A DNA stretch of 64,000 nt from Affinibrenneria salicis (GTDB lineage: Bacteria; Pseudomonadota; Gammaproteobacteria; Enterobacterales; Enterobacteriaceae), in the NCBI RefSeq assembly GCF_008710095.1, contig NZ_VYKJ01000004.1, positions 1 through 64,000 of the forward strand, written 5' to 3'. The position numbers were made by a program, and so were the translations under genes. The notes beneath the pieces were generated by a model, which was given only the letters and a program-made list of their open reading frames with translations, was not told the origin of the DNA and ran no database searches. This document shows, piece by piece, positions 52,634 to 61,617 of the stretch; position 1 is the stretch's first letter, and every line of letters begins with the position of its first letter.

Positions 52634-53524
52634 ATGCTGAATAATATTGAAACAAAATGGCTGTATGACTTTATCACTCTGGAGGAGTGCCGCAGTTTCA
52701 CTACGGCGGCGGAAAAAAGGAATATCTCGCAGTCATCGTTCAGCCGGCGCATTCGCGCGCTGGAGGATGCCGTAGGGTTCGATATCTTTGACCGGCGCTC
52801 CTCGCCGCTGCAGCTTACTGAGCCGGGGCGCGTATTTCATGCCCATATCCGCAACAGTCTGGACGATCTGGAATATCAGTTACATAAGCTGCGCGGCGGC
52901 AGCCATTACCGCAATAAAATTACTATCGCCGCCGCGCACTCTTTGTCGGTGTTTATTATGCCGGAGCTATTAAAAGACGTGCCGGAAATGCAGGAAAAGA
53001 TATTCTATGTCGAATCTATCGATGTGGATGAGGCGGTATTGAATCTTAAAGAGGGGCGCAGCGATTTTATTTTCTCATTTTATAATGAAGAGCTAATGGC
53101 CGCGCCTTTTATGCACGAAAAGATCCTTGAGTCGCGCCTGTATCCGGTGTGCGCATGCGATGCGCAGGGAAAGGCGCTATTCGATATTCAGACTGCACCG
53201 CTTCCGTTACTTAATTACACGGAAAATAGCTATATGGGACGTCAGGTATCGCGTTATATTTCCACTACCGGTCGGGATAAATTTACCGTGACCTTCGTTT
53301 CATCCATGAGCGATTTGCTGAAGAGAATGGTAAAAAATGGCTATGGCATCGCCTGGCTGCCCGATTATTCGATTCAGCGCGAGTTGGAAAATAAAGAGCT
53401 TGTCATTCTCGATATGAATAAAGCGGTAATGAACATGAGCGCCTATGTGTACCGGCTGGATGCGCGGCTGAATATGTCATCAGAGAAGTTCTGGCGTCAT
53501 ATCAAGAATGTGTATACCCGTTAA
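52634..53524 (+). CDS. LysR-family regulator similar to HypT (YjiE)
   Basis: A 296-residue LysR regulator. MLNNIETKWLYDFITLEECRSF, QSSFSRRIRALEDAVG and SDFIFSFYNEELMAAPF read along the whole length like E. coli HypT (YjiE), the hypochlorite-responsive regulator activated by methionine oxidation. Here it stands divergent to an aspartate racemase and next to a GltP carrier, so this paralogue more likely senses an amino acid. The assignment to the HypT branch is from remembered sequence. Confidence 0.75.
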   Translation: MLNNIETKWLYDFITLEECRSFTTAAEKRNISQSSFSRRIRALEDAVGFDIFDRRSSPLQLTEPGRVFHAHIRNSLDDLEYQLHKLRGGSHYRNKITIAAAHSLSVFIMPELLKDVPEMQEKIFYVESIDVDEAVLNLKEGRSDFIFSFYNEELMAAPFMHEKILESRLYPVCACDAQGKALFDIQTAPLPLLNYTENSYMGRQVSRYISTTGRDKFTVTFVSSMSDLLKRMVKNGYGIAWLPDYSIQRELENKELVILDMNKAVMNMSAYVYRLDARLNMSSEKFWRHIKNVYTR

Positions 53525-53669
53525 TGCAACGGCGTGGTGCGCGGCCAGGAGCGCCATGGTCGGAGAGCGCAGGAATGATGCGGCAAAGGCGAGTGGCGGA
53601 AAACCGGGCGGCGGGGTGAACACGCTTAGCGGCCGGTCGCCGCTAAGCGTTGCGCTTGTTTATTTGGCG

Positions 53670-54959
53670 CTATTTTACCTGTTCGGCGTAGACCTGTTCC
53701 GGCTCGCTTTCATGCTCCGGGTGGTCGCCGTGCTTTTTCTCCAGGCTGGCGACGACCGCCGTAGAGATACTGTTGCCTACCACATTCGTCGCGGTACGCC
53801 CCATATCGAGGAACTGATCGATCCCGATAATCAACAGGATACCGGCTTCCGGCAAGTTGAACATCGGTAGCGTGGCCGCCACCACCACTACGGAAGCGCG
53901 CGCGACGCCGGCCATGCCCTTGCTGGTAAGCATCAGCGTCAGCAGGATTAGTACCTGTTCGGTCAGGCTCAGATCAATATTATAGGCCTGGGCGATAAAC
54001 AGAATGGCAAACGACTGGTACATCATTGAACCGTCGAGGTTGAACGAGTAGCCCAGCGGCAGTACAAAACTGCTGATCTTTTTCGGTACGCCGAATTTGT
54101 CCAGCGCCTCCATGGTTTTCGGATAGGCTGATTCGCTGCTGGCGGTGGCGAAAGCCAGCATGGTGGGTTCACGGATCAGTTTACCGAGAATAACGATGGA
54201 TTTGCCGAGGAACAGATAGCCGATAAAGAACAGTACGCTCCACAGTATGACCAGACCAAGGTAGAACTCGCCAATCAGTCGGCCATAGTCGTAAATCAGC
54301 CCCAGCCCTTGCTGCGTGACCGCAGAAGCGATGGCGGCGAACACGGCGATCGGCGCCAGGCCCATCACATAGTCGGTGACGCGGAACATAACTTTCGCCA
54401 GTTCGCCGATGACTTTCTCAATCGCCGAGCCGGACGCGCTTTTGCCTTTGACAAAGGCGAGGGCGGAACCGAAGAAGATGGAAAAGACCAGAATCTGCAG
54501 AATTTCGTTATTGGCCATGGCCTCCACGATGCTGCGCGGAAAAATATGGCTGATGAAGGTCTTCAACGTAAAGCCGTCGGTATTCAGACCTGTAGCGACG
54601 TGATCATTGACCGGAATGGTCAAATTCATGTCGCTGCCCGGCTGGAAGAGGTTGGCCAGCGCCATACCGATAATCAGCGACAGCAACGATGCGCTGACGA
54701 ACCAAATCATGGCTTTCAGGCTGATGCGGCCAACGGCCGAGGAGTTGCCCATACTCGACAGGCCGGATACCAGAGTGGCGAATACCAGCGGTGCGATGAT
54801 CATCTTAATCAAACGTAAGAAGATGTCCGTTACCAGATTAAAGTAAGAAGACACTTCCTTTGCCAGACCCTGCTCTAAATAATGGTGACAAATCCAGCCC
54901 GCCAGTATCCCCAGAATGATAGCCAGCGCTATCTGTATTACTAACTTCTGCCGCCGCAT
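53670..54959 (-). CDS. gltP: Dicarboxylate/amino-acid:cation symporter, GltP family
   Basis: A 429-residue membrane carrier of the DAACS family that imports glutamate/aspartate or C4-dicarboxylates with protons or sodium. Eight helices and two re-entrant loops; TASSESAYPKTMEALDKFGV (serine-rich loop), PLGYSFNLDGSMMYQ (NMDGT-like motif) and FLDMGRTATNVVGNS (substrate-binding Asp and Arg-Thr) are all clear. ATG 54959 (MRRQKLVIQI) follows AGAGG. Probably regulated with the racemase. Confidence 0.88.
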   Translation of the reverse strand: MRRQKLVIQIALAIILGILAGWICHHYLEQGLAKEVSSYFNLVTDIFLRLIKMIIAPLVFATLVSGLSSMGNSSAVGRISLKAMIWFVSASLLSLIIGMALANLFQPGSDMNLTIPVNDHVATGLNTDGFTLKTFISHIFPRSIVEAMANNEILQILVFSIFFGSALAFVKGKSASGSAIEKVIGELAKVMFRVTDYVMGLAPIAVFAAIASAVTQQGLGLIYDYGRLIGEFYLGLVILWSVLFFIGYLFLGKSIVILGKLIREPTMLAFATASSESAYPKTMEALDKFGVPKKISSFVLPLGYSFNLDGSMMYQSFAILFIAQAYNIDLSLTEQVLILLTLMLTSKGMAGVARASVVVVAATLPMFNLPEAGILLIIGIDQFLDMGRTATNVVGNSISTAVVASLEKKHGDHPEHESEPEQVYAEQVK

Positions 54960-56154
54960 ACAAACCTCTTGTTGATGAATGAATCTCAGACGATTACCGT
55001 GATGTTCTGATAACTGGCCCATCGGGCCCACGTACCGCTATACCCGTTATACTTCATGCTGCAGGCGCGCTGTTCAAAACGACAGCGTTTGCCCTGCGCC
55101 CCAAATGATGTGGAGCTGTTATGTCAGCCCGGGCAGTAACCGAATTTTGTCGCCTGTGCCGCCCGTCAGGCGCCTTGCCTTATTTACCTGCGGTTAATTC
55201 AGGCATTGGCCGGACACGGAAAAACAAACAGTCTGTCTGCGACAGCGCTGCTGGCCGGCCTGATATTCGGGGGAGTCTATCTATACCTTTCACTTTTCAA
55301 GTCGCAGATTGACTGGCTGCTTCGTTATCGGCCCTTCCCGGGGCCGCGGCAATCCACATCTAAATCCGCGCCGGGCTGACGGTCACTCTGGCCGCCCGGT
55401 TTACATAATCTCTCCTGAGAATCGTTCGCGTGCCGCTTCCCTGCACCTTGAAATTTGAGGGGTACATTATCGATTTGTTGTCTATTACAGACAAAGTGGG
55501 AGCGTGATAATGATGATTTTCTGTCCACTACTGCCGTACTTTTAATAAGGGCAATATGTTGTACCTTTTTCTGCTTTGAGAGGAAATGCAAATGAAAGCA
55601 CGGTTATGCAAAATTTGCATGACAAAGCTTATTTTATCGTGAAAAACGGAAATGACGATAAAGTGAGCATGCTAATGATATGATTTTTATATTGTTGTAT
55701 TTTTTTTGCTCTCAGTGACTTTAATTAGTTACTAATCCTGATATTTTTCTCTGCTTCAGGCAGACGAAACACTGCGCGGCGCGTTATCCGCAGAATAATT
55801 GTATGGCGATGCATCCGGACAGGGATTAATCGCTGTCGTCCGGCCAGCGGTATAGACGCGCCTCGTCCGACGGAGCGTAAACCGCTCTCGCCCCTGGCGT
55901 CGCCAGGCTTTCAGTTAGTCGCCAGTCTGCCGTATGTCGGAGCGCTTGCCGCCACGGCCGGTCTTCGATCGCTCCGGGCGTAATTATTCCGGCCTTTTGA
56001 CAATACAGCAGGATGTTCCGGGGCCGTACTGGAGTCGAAAAGGGAAGGGGGACTTCTTCAGCCTGCCGTTCTGTTTTTATGACCTGAGTCAATATTTCTT
56101 GCGGAAGGTAAGTGATAATGAAAACAGCTCTCATTGGAATGCCGTTTTCTACTT
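54960..56154. other. 1.2-kb intergenic region, mostly unexplained
   Basis: Upstream of GltP and of the iron operon. 55130-55380 has a frame with a hydrophobic run (LSATALLAGLIFGGVYLYLS) but no start, possibly the end of a lost membrane protein. ATGCAAAATTTGCAT at 55606-55620 is a perfect palindrome with central base, in AT-rich sequence that could be a promoter. I see no RNA gene. Confidence 0.4.
56114..56132 (+). promoter_or_regulatory. Candidate Fur box of the fet operon
   Basis: GATAATGAAAACAGCTCTC matches the first half (GATAATGA) of the Fur consensus well and the second half weakly. Position just before the FTR1 gene suits iron repression. Confidence 0.4.
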
Positions 56155-58077
56155 ATGTCTATCTGGCGAAAAACACTTGTTCTGTGTTACTGGCTTCTGA
56201 CCTGTTCTATGGCCGTGGCCGCAACGGATTATCAACCCTTCATTCAGGATATCCAGGGGCGTCTGGATAAGACTGCCGCGCTCTATCAGCAGCAGAAAAC
56301 CGATGAAGCGCGCACCGAAGTGCAGATGGCCTACTTTGAGGTGTTTGAAAATCTTGAAGGCCCAATCCGCATCAATATCTCCGCACAAAAAAGCTACCAG
56401 CTGGAGGCCACCTTCGGCGAAATCAGGCGAATGATTAGCGTCGGTCAGCCGCAGGCTGAGGTGCAGGCCAAAATAAACTGGCTGAAAACGGAGCTGGATA
56501 ACGTCCTGCCGGTCCTGTCCGACGGTCATCGTCTGGTGGCTCAGCAACAACACGGCGCCTACGACAACAACGACATCGCGCTTTACTGGCAGCAGAGTTT
56601 TAAGACCATCGACGATCTGCTGGCCGAAGCGGTCAGCCAGTATCAAAGCGGCGACTACCCGAAGGCCAGTCAGAGCGTACAGCAGGCGCACTATCAGGGC
56701 TTCAAGAACTCCGAAATGGAAATGTCGGTGCGGCAGAATCGCTCCTCCCGACAGGCGGCGGCCATTAACCAGCAGTTTAGCGCGTTGATCGCGCTGACCG
56801 CCCGGCCGGATCAGATGTCCGAAGTGGCGTATCGCGTTACCGAGCTGCTGCAGGATATTGAAGATGTGTTGCCCGGTTTACCTACTACGCGCGATTCCCA
56901 GCCGGTTTCCGCTCAGCCGGCGGCGCAGGCCGACAGCGCGGTCGACGCGGCAGCGGCGCCGGACGCCAACTGGGCGCAGGTATCGTCCAATATTAATCAG
57001 GCCATTGGCGCCGCCATCGACCAGTACCGGGGCGGTCAGGCGAAGGCGGCCATGATGGCGGTGCAGGACGCCTATTTCGACCTGTTTGAAGCCAGCGGGA
57101 TGGAAAACAAAATCGGCTCGCGCGATGCGACGTTTAAATCCACGCTGGAAGGCTACTTCACCCGATTGGTCAGCCTGATGAAGGCGGGCCAGCCGATTGA
57201 ACAGATAGAAGCGCAGGCGCAGGCGCTGCAGTCCGATCTGGCCAACGCCGTCGCCATGCTGGGCGAGGGCGGCGAAACCCACTGGAGCCTGCTGCTTTAT
57301 AGCCTGATGATCATCGTGCGAGAGGGGCTGGAAGCTCTGCTAATCGTGGCTGCGATAGTCGCCTATCTGGTGAAAAACAATCAACAGGATAAGCTGGCGC
57401 TGATCCGCCAGTCGGTGTACGTCGCGCTGCTGTGCAGCGTGATTACCGCGGTGATTTTCCAACTGGTGTTCACCAACGCCGGCGCCAGCAGGGAGATGCT
57501 GGAGGGCATCACCATGCTGATTGCCGTAGTGATGCTGTTCTTCATGAGTTACTGGCTGCTGTCGAAAGTCGAGGCGCGTCACTGGAAGGCTTATCTGGAA
57601 GGCAAATTATCGCATTCGCTTAACAGCGGCTCGATGCTCGGGCTGTGGCTGACCAGTTTCCTGGCCGTTTATCGCGAAGGGGCGGAAACGGTTCTGTTCT
57701 ATTACGCGCTGGTTGGCGACGCCAGCAATACCGCCGGTCATCTGTCCATTTTGGCCGGCTTTCTGATTGGCTGCGTGATTCTGTTTATCGCTTATCTTTT
57801 AATGCGCTACACCGTGGTGAAGTTGCCGCTCAAGCCATTCTTCATGTTCACCGGCTGTTTTATGTATCTGATGGCGTTTGTCTTTGCCGGCAAAGGGGTG
57901 CTGGAGCTGATCGAAGGCAAACTGTTCGAGCCGACCCTGTTGAGCGGCGTGCCGGAGCTGAGCTGGCTGGGTATCTATCCCTATGTGGAAACCCTGATCC
58001 CGCAGGTGATCCTGCTGGCGGCGGCGCTGGCGGCGCTGTGGTTTATGCGGCGGCGTAACACGGCCGGCGTAGCGTAA
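56155..58077 (+). CDS. fetM: FTR1-family iron permease (FetM-like)
   Basis: A 640-residue inner membrane protein. A signal sequence (WRKTLVLCYWLLTCSMAVAA) is followed by a long periplasmic domain with three related helical repeats (about 30-130, 145-250, 285-380), then seven helices. The FTR1 iron motifs REGLE (IIVREGLEALLIV) and the second copy as REGAE (AVYREGAETVLFY) are in place. It moves iron inward, in E. coli and Yersinia together with FetP. ATG 56155 is preferred to a TTG at 56134. Confidence 0.85.
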   Translation: MSIWRKTLVLCYWLLTCSMAVAATDYQPFIQDIQGRLDKTAALYQQQKTDEARTEVQMAYFEVFENLEGPIRINISAQKSYQLEATFGEIRRMISVGQPQAEVQAKINWLKTELDNVLPVLSDGHRLVAQQQHGAYDNNDIALYWQQSFKTIDDLLAEAVSQYQSGDYPKASQSVQQAHYQGFKNSEMEMSVRQNRSSRQAAAINQQFSALIALTARPDQMSEVAYRVTELLQDIEDVLPGLPTTRDSQPVSAQPAAQADSAVDAAAAPDANWAQVSSNINQAIGAAIDQYRGGQAKAAMMAVQDAYFDLFEASGMENKIGSRDATFKSTLEGYFTRLVSLMKAGQPIEQIEAQAQALQSDLANAVAMLGEGGETHWSLLLYSLMIIVREGLEALLIVAAIVAYLVKNNQQDKLALIRQSVYVALLCSVITAVIFQLVFTNAGASREMLEGITMLIAVVMLFFMSYWLLSKVEARHWKAYLEGKLSHSLNSGSMLGLWLTSFLAVYREGAETVLFYYALVGDASNTAGHLSILAGFLIGCVILFIAYLLMRYTVVKLPLKPFFMFTGCFMYLMAFVFAGKGVLELIEGKLFEPTLLSGVPELSWLGIYPYVETLIPQVILLAAALAALWFMRRRNTAGVA

Positions 58078-58287
58078 TTTTTAATACTGGAAGTAGTAGT
58101 ACGGTACAAGCCAAAACGACAAAAATACGTCATCCAATAGATTTCAGGGAACAGAACGGCGAAAGGCGATCGGATATCCCCGGCGGTTCAGGTCACGTAT
58201 GGTGACGGGGAAGAGAATCGGACCGGCGCTCAGGCAACCTGAACATTAACGGGTGCACATGACTTTGATGACAAGAGGATGAACCAG

Positions 58288-58815
58288 ATGAACCTGAAGA
58301 AAAGCATGATCGCCAGCGCCGTGGTCGCCGCTATTGTTACTGCGCCGGCCGCATTCGCTTTCAAAGAGTATCCTGCCGGCGAACCGGTCACTATTAACGA
58401 ACTGGAAATCGCGGCCGTTTATCTGCAGCCGATCGATATGGAGCCGCGCGGCATGGGGCTGCCGGCCGCTAAAGCCGATATTCACCTTGAAGCCGATATC
58501 CACGCGGTGGAAGGCAACAAAAACGGCTTTGGCGCCGGCGAATGGATGCCCTATCTGACCATTGCCTACACGCTGACCAATACCGACACCGGCGCTAAGC
58601 AGGAAGGCACCTTTATGCCGATGGTCGCCAGCGACGGCCCGCACTACGGCGCGAATATCAAGATGATGGGCGTGGGCAACTATAAGGTTACCTATCACAT
58701 CGATCCGCCTTCCAAAGCCGGGATGCACCGCCACACCGACAGCGAAACCGGCGTGGGCCGCTGGTGGAAGCCTTTTGACGTCAGTTATGATTTCAAATAT
58801 GTCGGCTTAGAGTGA
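58288..58815 (+). CDS. fetP: P19-type periplasmic iron-binding protein (FetP-like)
   Basis: A 175-residue periplasmic protein with signal peptide (MNLKKSMIASAVVAAIVTAP AAFA). It has an Ig-like fold binding copper and ferric iron; candidate ligands are in YLQPIDMEPRGMGLP, DGPHYGANIKMMG and AGMHRHTDSETGVGRWW. P19/FetP helps oxidise and hand over iron to the FTR1 permease. ATG 58288 has AAGAGG at 9 bases; another ATG at 58279 touches that site. Confidence 0.87.
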   Translation: MNLKKSMIASAVVAAIVTAPAAFAFKEYPAGEPVTINELEIAAVYLQPIDMEPRGMGLPAAKADIHLEADIHAVEGNKNGFGAGEWMPYLTIAYTLTNTDTGAKQEGTFMPMVASDGPHYGANIKMMGVGNYKVTYHIDPPSKAGMHRHTDSETGVGRWWKPFDVSYDFKYVGLE

Positions 58816-58853
58816 TCCCCGACGGCGATAGCGGTAAGGTTATTGCAGTTTAC

Positions 58854-58907
58854 ACCTGCGCAGGGCGAGCCGGAGAGCCGGACAGACTTTCCCTGCGCAG
58901 GTTTTCC
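58854..58907 (+). terminator. Hairpin between fetP and the DUF2318 gene
   Basis: ACCTGCGCAGGG at 58854-58865 pairs perfectly with CCCTGCGCAGGT at 58891-58902, followed by TTTCC. It would lower expression of the downstream genes relative to fetMP. Confidence 0.55.
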
Positions 58908-58924
58908 TGTCCTGAGTGTGCGTC

Positions 58925-60325
58925 ATGAGTTATTTCTTTGTTACTACGCTACAGGCGTTTTTACCCATAGCATTGCTGTGTGGTCTTAACTGGGTTCGCC
59001 GTTCTGAACCAGGCATCCGCCCGCTGGCGTGGATAACTCTGCTGGCGCTGGTCGCGGGCACCCTGTTCGGCGCACATCTTCCAAAAGGGCAACAGTCGCA
59101 GCTGATTCTGATCGTGATCCAGCTGGCCGCGCTGTTGCTGTTCCTGCTGAGTCAGCTGCTTTCTTCTCCCCGCGTGGGCTATCTGTGGCAGGCGCTGTTG
59201 ACGGCCGGCGCCGCGCTGCATTGGGCGAGCGACCCGAATCTCGGTGCGCTGACCGCCACTCACGTGGTGAATACCGAACTGTTGCTTAACTTTAGCGCGG
59301 TGGCCGTGGCCTTCGGCTGGATTGCCTTCTGCGCTGTACTGTGCGCGATGATGACGCGTCGCCTCGCGCGGCTGCGCTGGCCGCTGCTGCTGGCTCTGGT
59401 CGCGCTGCTGGCGCTGCCGCTCAGCGGAAATTTGCTGCTATTACTGATGAAGCTGCAGGCGATCGGCCTGACGAAGCCGCGCCTGAGCTATGTGGCGCAC
59501 GTAACCAACAGCGCGCCCTGGCTGGCTTACCTGAGCGCGCTGCTGCTGGCTGTGCTGCTGGCGTGCTATCTGCGCCCGCTGCTGCGTTTGCGGCGAAGCA
59601 TCGCCGGCGTGCCGGGCGCGACGGAAAAACGCAAGGCGACGGCGGGGTATCGCAATGCGCGCCGCACCGTGCTGGCGACGGCGCTGGCGGCGCTGGTGAT
59701 CGTGCTCGGCCAGCTATATTGGGACCAGGTGGCTTCGCAGCCGCCTCGTCTGTCCGAGGCGTTGCCGGTGAGCGTGGCGGCTGACGGGCTGGTGCATATT
59801 CCGATTGAGCAGGTGCGCGACGGCAAACTGCACCGCTTCGTGTGGGTAGCCGATGACGGTAAGGCCGTACGCTTCTTCGTGATTAATCGTTATCCCGACC
59901 GGCTGCGGCTGGGCGTGGTGTTTGACGCTTGTCTGCTGTGCGGCGATCAGGGCTACGTGATGGAGGGTAACCAGGTGATCTGCGTCGCCTGCGGCGTACA
60001 TATTTTTATTCCCTCGATCGGTAAGGCCGGCGGCTGCAACCCGGTGCCGATCGAAGGCTGGCGCAATGATGAGAAAGAGCTGACCATCGCCAAAGCGGAT
60101 TTAGCGACCGGCGTTAACTATTTCTCGACCATCGTTACTCTGCAGGTAATCGATCCGGTCGATGGTTCGCACCTCACGAACGTTAAAGCTGAACATAAAT
60201 ACAGCTATGGCGGCAAACTCTGGTTTTTCTCCTCCGAAGCGAACTACAACCGTTTCCGCGATAATCCCACGCAGTTTGTTCCGGCGGGCAGCGTGCAGCC
60301 GGATGATGCAACGGAGGAACAGTAA
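58925..60325 (+). CDS. DUF2318 Fe-S/membrane protein with C-terminal YHS-like domain (fet operon)
   Basis: A 466-residue inner membrane protein. Around eight helices fill residues 1-270. Then a periplasmic DUF2318 domain with two CxxC pairs and a later Cys (FDACLLCGDQGYVMEGNQ, then VICVACGVHIFIPSIGKAGG) probably binding metal. The C-terminus, YGGKLWFFSSEANYNRFRDN, is like a YHS/TRASH metal-binding domain. It is a constant member of FetMP operons and may carry electrons or iron. ATG 58925 preferred. Confidence 0.78.
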   Translation: MSYFFVTTLQAFLPIALLCGLNWVRRSEPGIRPLAWITLLALVAGTLFGAHLPKGQQSQLILIVIQLAALLLFLLSQLLSSPRVGYLWQALLTAGAALHWASDPNLGALTATHVVNTELLLNFSAVAVAFGWIAFCAVLCAMMTRRLARLRWPLLLALVALLALPLSGNLLLLLMKLQAIGLTKPRLSYVAHVTNSAPWLAYLSALLLAVLLACYLRPLLRLRRSIAGVPGATEKRKATAGYRNARRTVLATALAALVIVLGQLYWDQVASQPPRLSEALPVSVAADGLVHIPIEQVRDGKLHRFVWVADDGKAVRFFVINRYPDRLRLGVVFDACLLCGDQGYVMEGNQVICVACGVHIFIPSIGKAGGCNPVPIEGWRNDEKELTIAKADLATGVNYFSTIVTLQVIDPVDGSHLTNVKAEHKYSYGGKLWFFSSEANYNRFRDNPTQFVPAGSVQPDDATEEQ

Positions 60326-60327
60326 CC

Positions 60328-61617
60328 ATGTTATGGCGCATGTTACGTCAGTCGTGGCGCAGAAATATCCGGCGTAAGTCGCTGGCGGTGCTGACCGTGT
60401 TCCTCGCCGCTGGGCTGATTTCGGCCCTGCTGGCCGTATCGATCGATATCGGCGACAAGATGGCGCGCGAACTGAAATCCTACGGCGCCAATATCCTGAT
60501 CGAACCGGCCGGCCAGGCGGCGCTGCCGGCGCTGTTCGGCGAGCACGGCAATCCGCTGGCCGGTCAGGATTTTTTGGACCAGGCCGAACTGCCCAATATT
60601 AAGGATATCTTTTGGCGTAACAATATCATCGGCTTCGCGCCGTTGCTGAGCGGCGAAGTCGTGGCGGGCAGCCAGACGATCAGCGTGCTGGGCACCTTCT
60701 TCGCGCAGCCGGTCGATGTGCCGGATGAAGAGGATTACCGCACCGGACAAAAAACGATTAGCCCTTACTGGCAGGTGGCGGGCGACTGGCCGGCGGAGCC
60801 GGTCGCGGAAGGGCTGCCGGTCGGCGCGCTGGCCGGTCAGCAACTGGCGCGCCAGAACGGCTGGCGCGTCGGCGATCGGCTGCATCTTTCCGGCAGCGGC
60901 GGCGCGGCGGATATCGTGATTAGCGGTATTCTGACCAGCGGCGGCGATGAGGAAGGGCGGCTGGTAATGCCGCTGGCGGCCGTCCAGTCGCTGCTCGGAC
61001 TGGCCGGCAAGGTGCAGGCGATTCGCGTATCGGCGCTGACGGTGCCGGAAAACGATCTGTCGCGCCGGGCGCGCGAGAATCTGGACGCGCTGAACGCCGA
61101 AGAGTATGACCTGTGGTATTGCACCGCGTATGTATCGTCGATCGCCCATCAGCTGGAGGAAGCGATCTCCGGCTCGGTGGTGCGTCCGATCTGGCAGGTG
61201 GCGGCGTCCGAAGGGGTGGTGATCGATAAAATTCAGCTGTTGCTGGCGGTGGTGACCTTCGCCGCGCTGGTGGCATCGGCGATGGGCATTGCTTCGCTGA
61301 TGACCAGCACCATCATGGAACGCTCGAAGGAAATTGGTCTGATGAAGGCGCTGGGCGCCAGGCAGTGGCAAATTATGCTGCTGTTTTACCTGGAAGCGGC
61401 GCTGAGCGGTCTGCTGGGCGGCGCCGCGGGCTGCGTCGCCGGCTGGGGGCTGGCGAAGGCCATAGGGTTGATGTTGTTCGGCCTGCCGCTCAGCTTCGCC
61501 TGGATCGTGATTCCGTGCGTGCTGGTGATTTCCGTACTGATCGCGCTGATCGGCACCTGGTTCCCGGCCCGGCGCATCGCCCGGCTGTACCCGGTGGAGG
61601 TGCTGTATGGCCGCTGA
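60328..61617 (+). CDS. MacB/FtsX-type ABC permease (fet operon, first)
   Basis: A 429-residue permease: one N-terminal helix (LAVLTVFLAAGLISALLAVS), a large periplasmic domain, and three C-terminal helices, the MacB/LolC pattern. SKEIGLMKALGARQWQIMLL is the typical coupling helix sequence. Forms a heterodimer with the next protein. Such transporters are mechanotransmitters rather than classical importers. Starts two bases after the previous stop. Confidence 0.82.
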   Translation: MLWRMLRQSWRRNIRRKSLAVLTVFLAAGLISALLAVSIDIGDKMARELKSYGANILIEPAGQAALPALFGEHGNPLAGQDFLDQAELPNIKDIFWRNNIIGFAPLLSGEVVAGSQTISVLGTFFAQPVDVPDEEDYRTGQKTISPYWQVAGDWPAEPVAEGLPVGALAGQQLARQNGWRVGDRLHLSGSGGAADIVISGILTSGGDEEGRLVMPLAAVQSLLGLAGKVQAIRVSALTVPENDLSRRARENLDALNAEEYDLWYCTAYVSSIAHQLEEAISGSVVRPIWQVAASEGVVIDKIQLLLAVVTFAALVASAMGIASLMTSTIMERSKEIGLMKALGARQWQIMLLFYLEAALSGLLGGAAGCVAGWGLAKAIGLMLFGLPLSFAWIVIPCVLVISVLIALIGTWFPARRIARLYPVEVLYGR

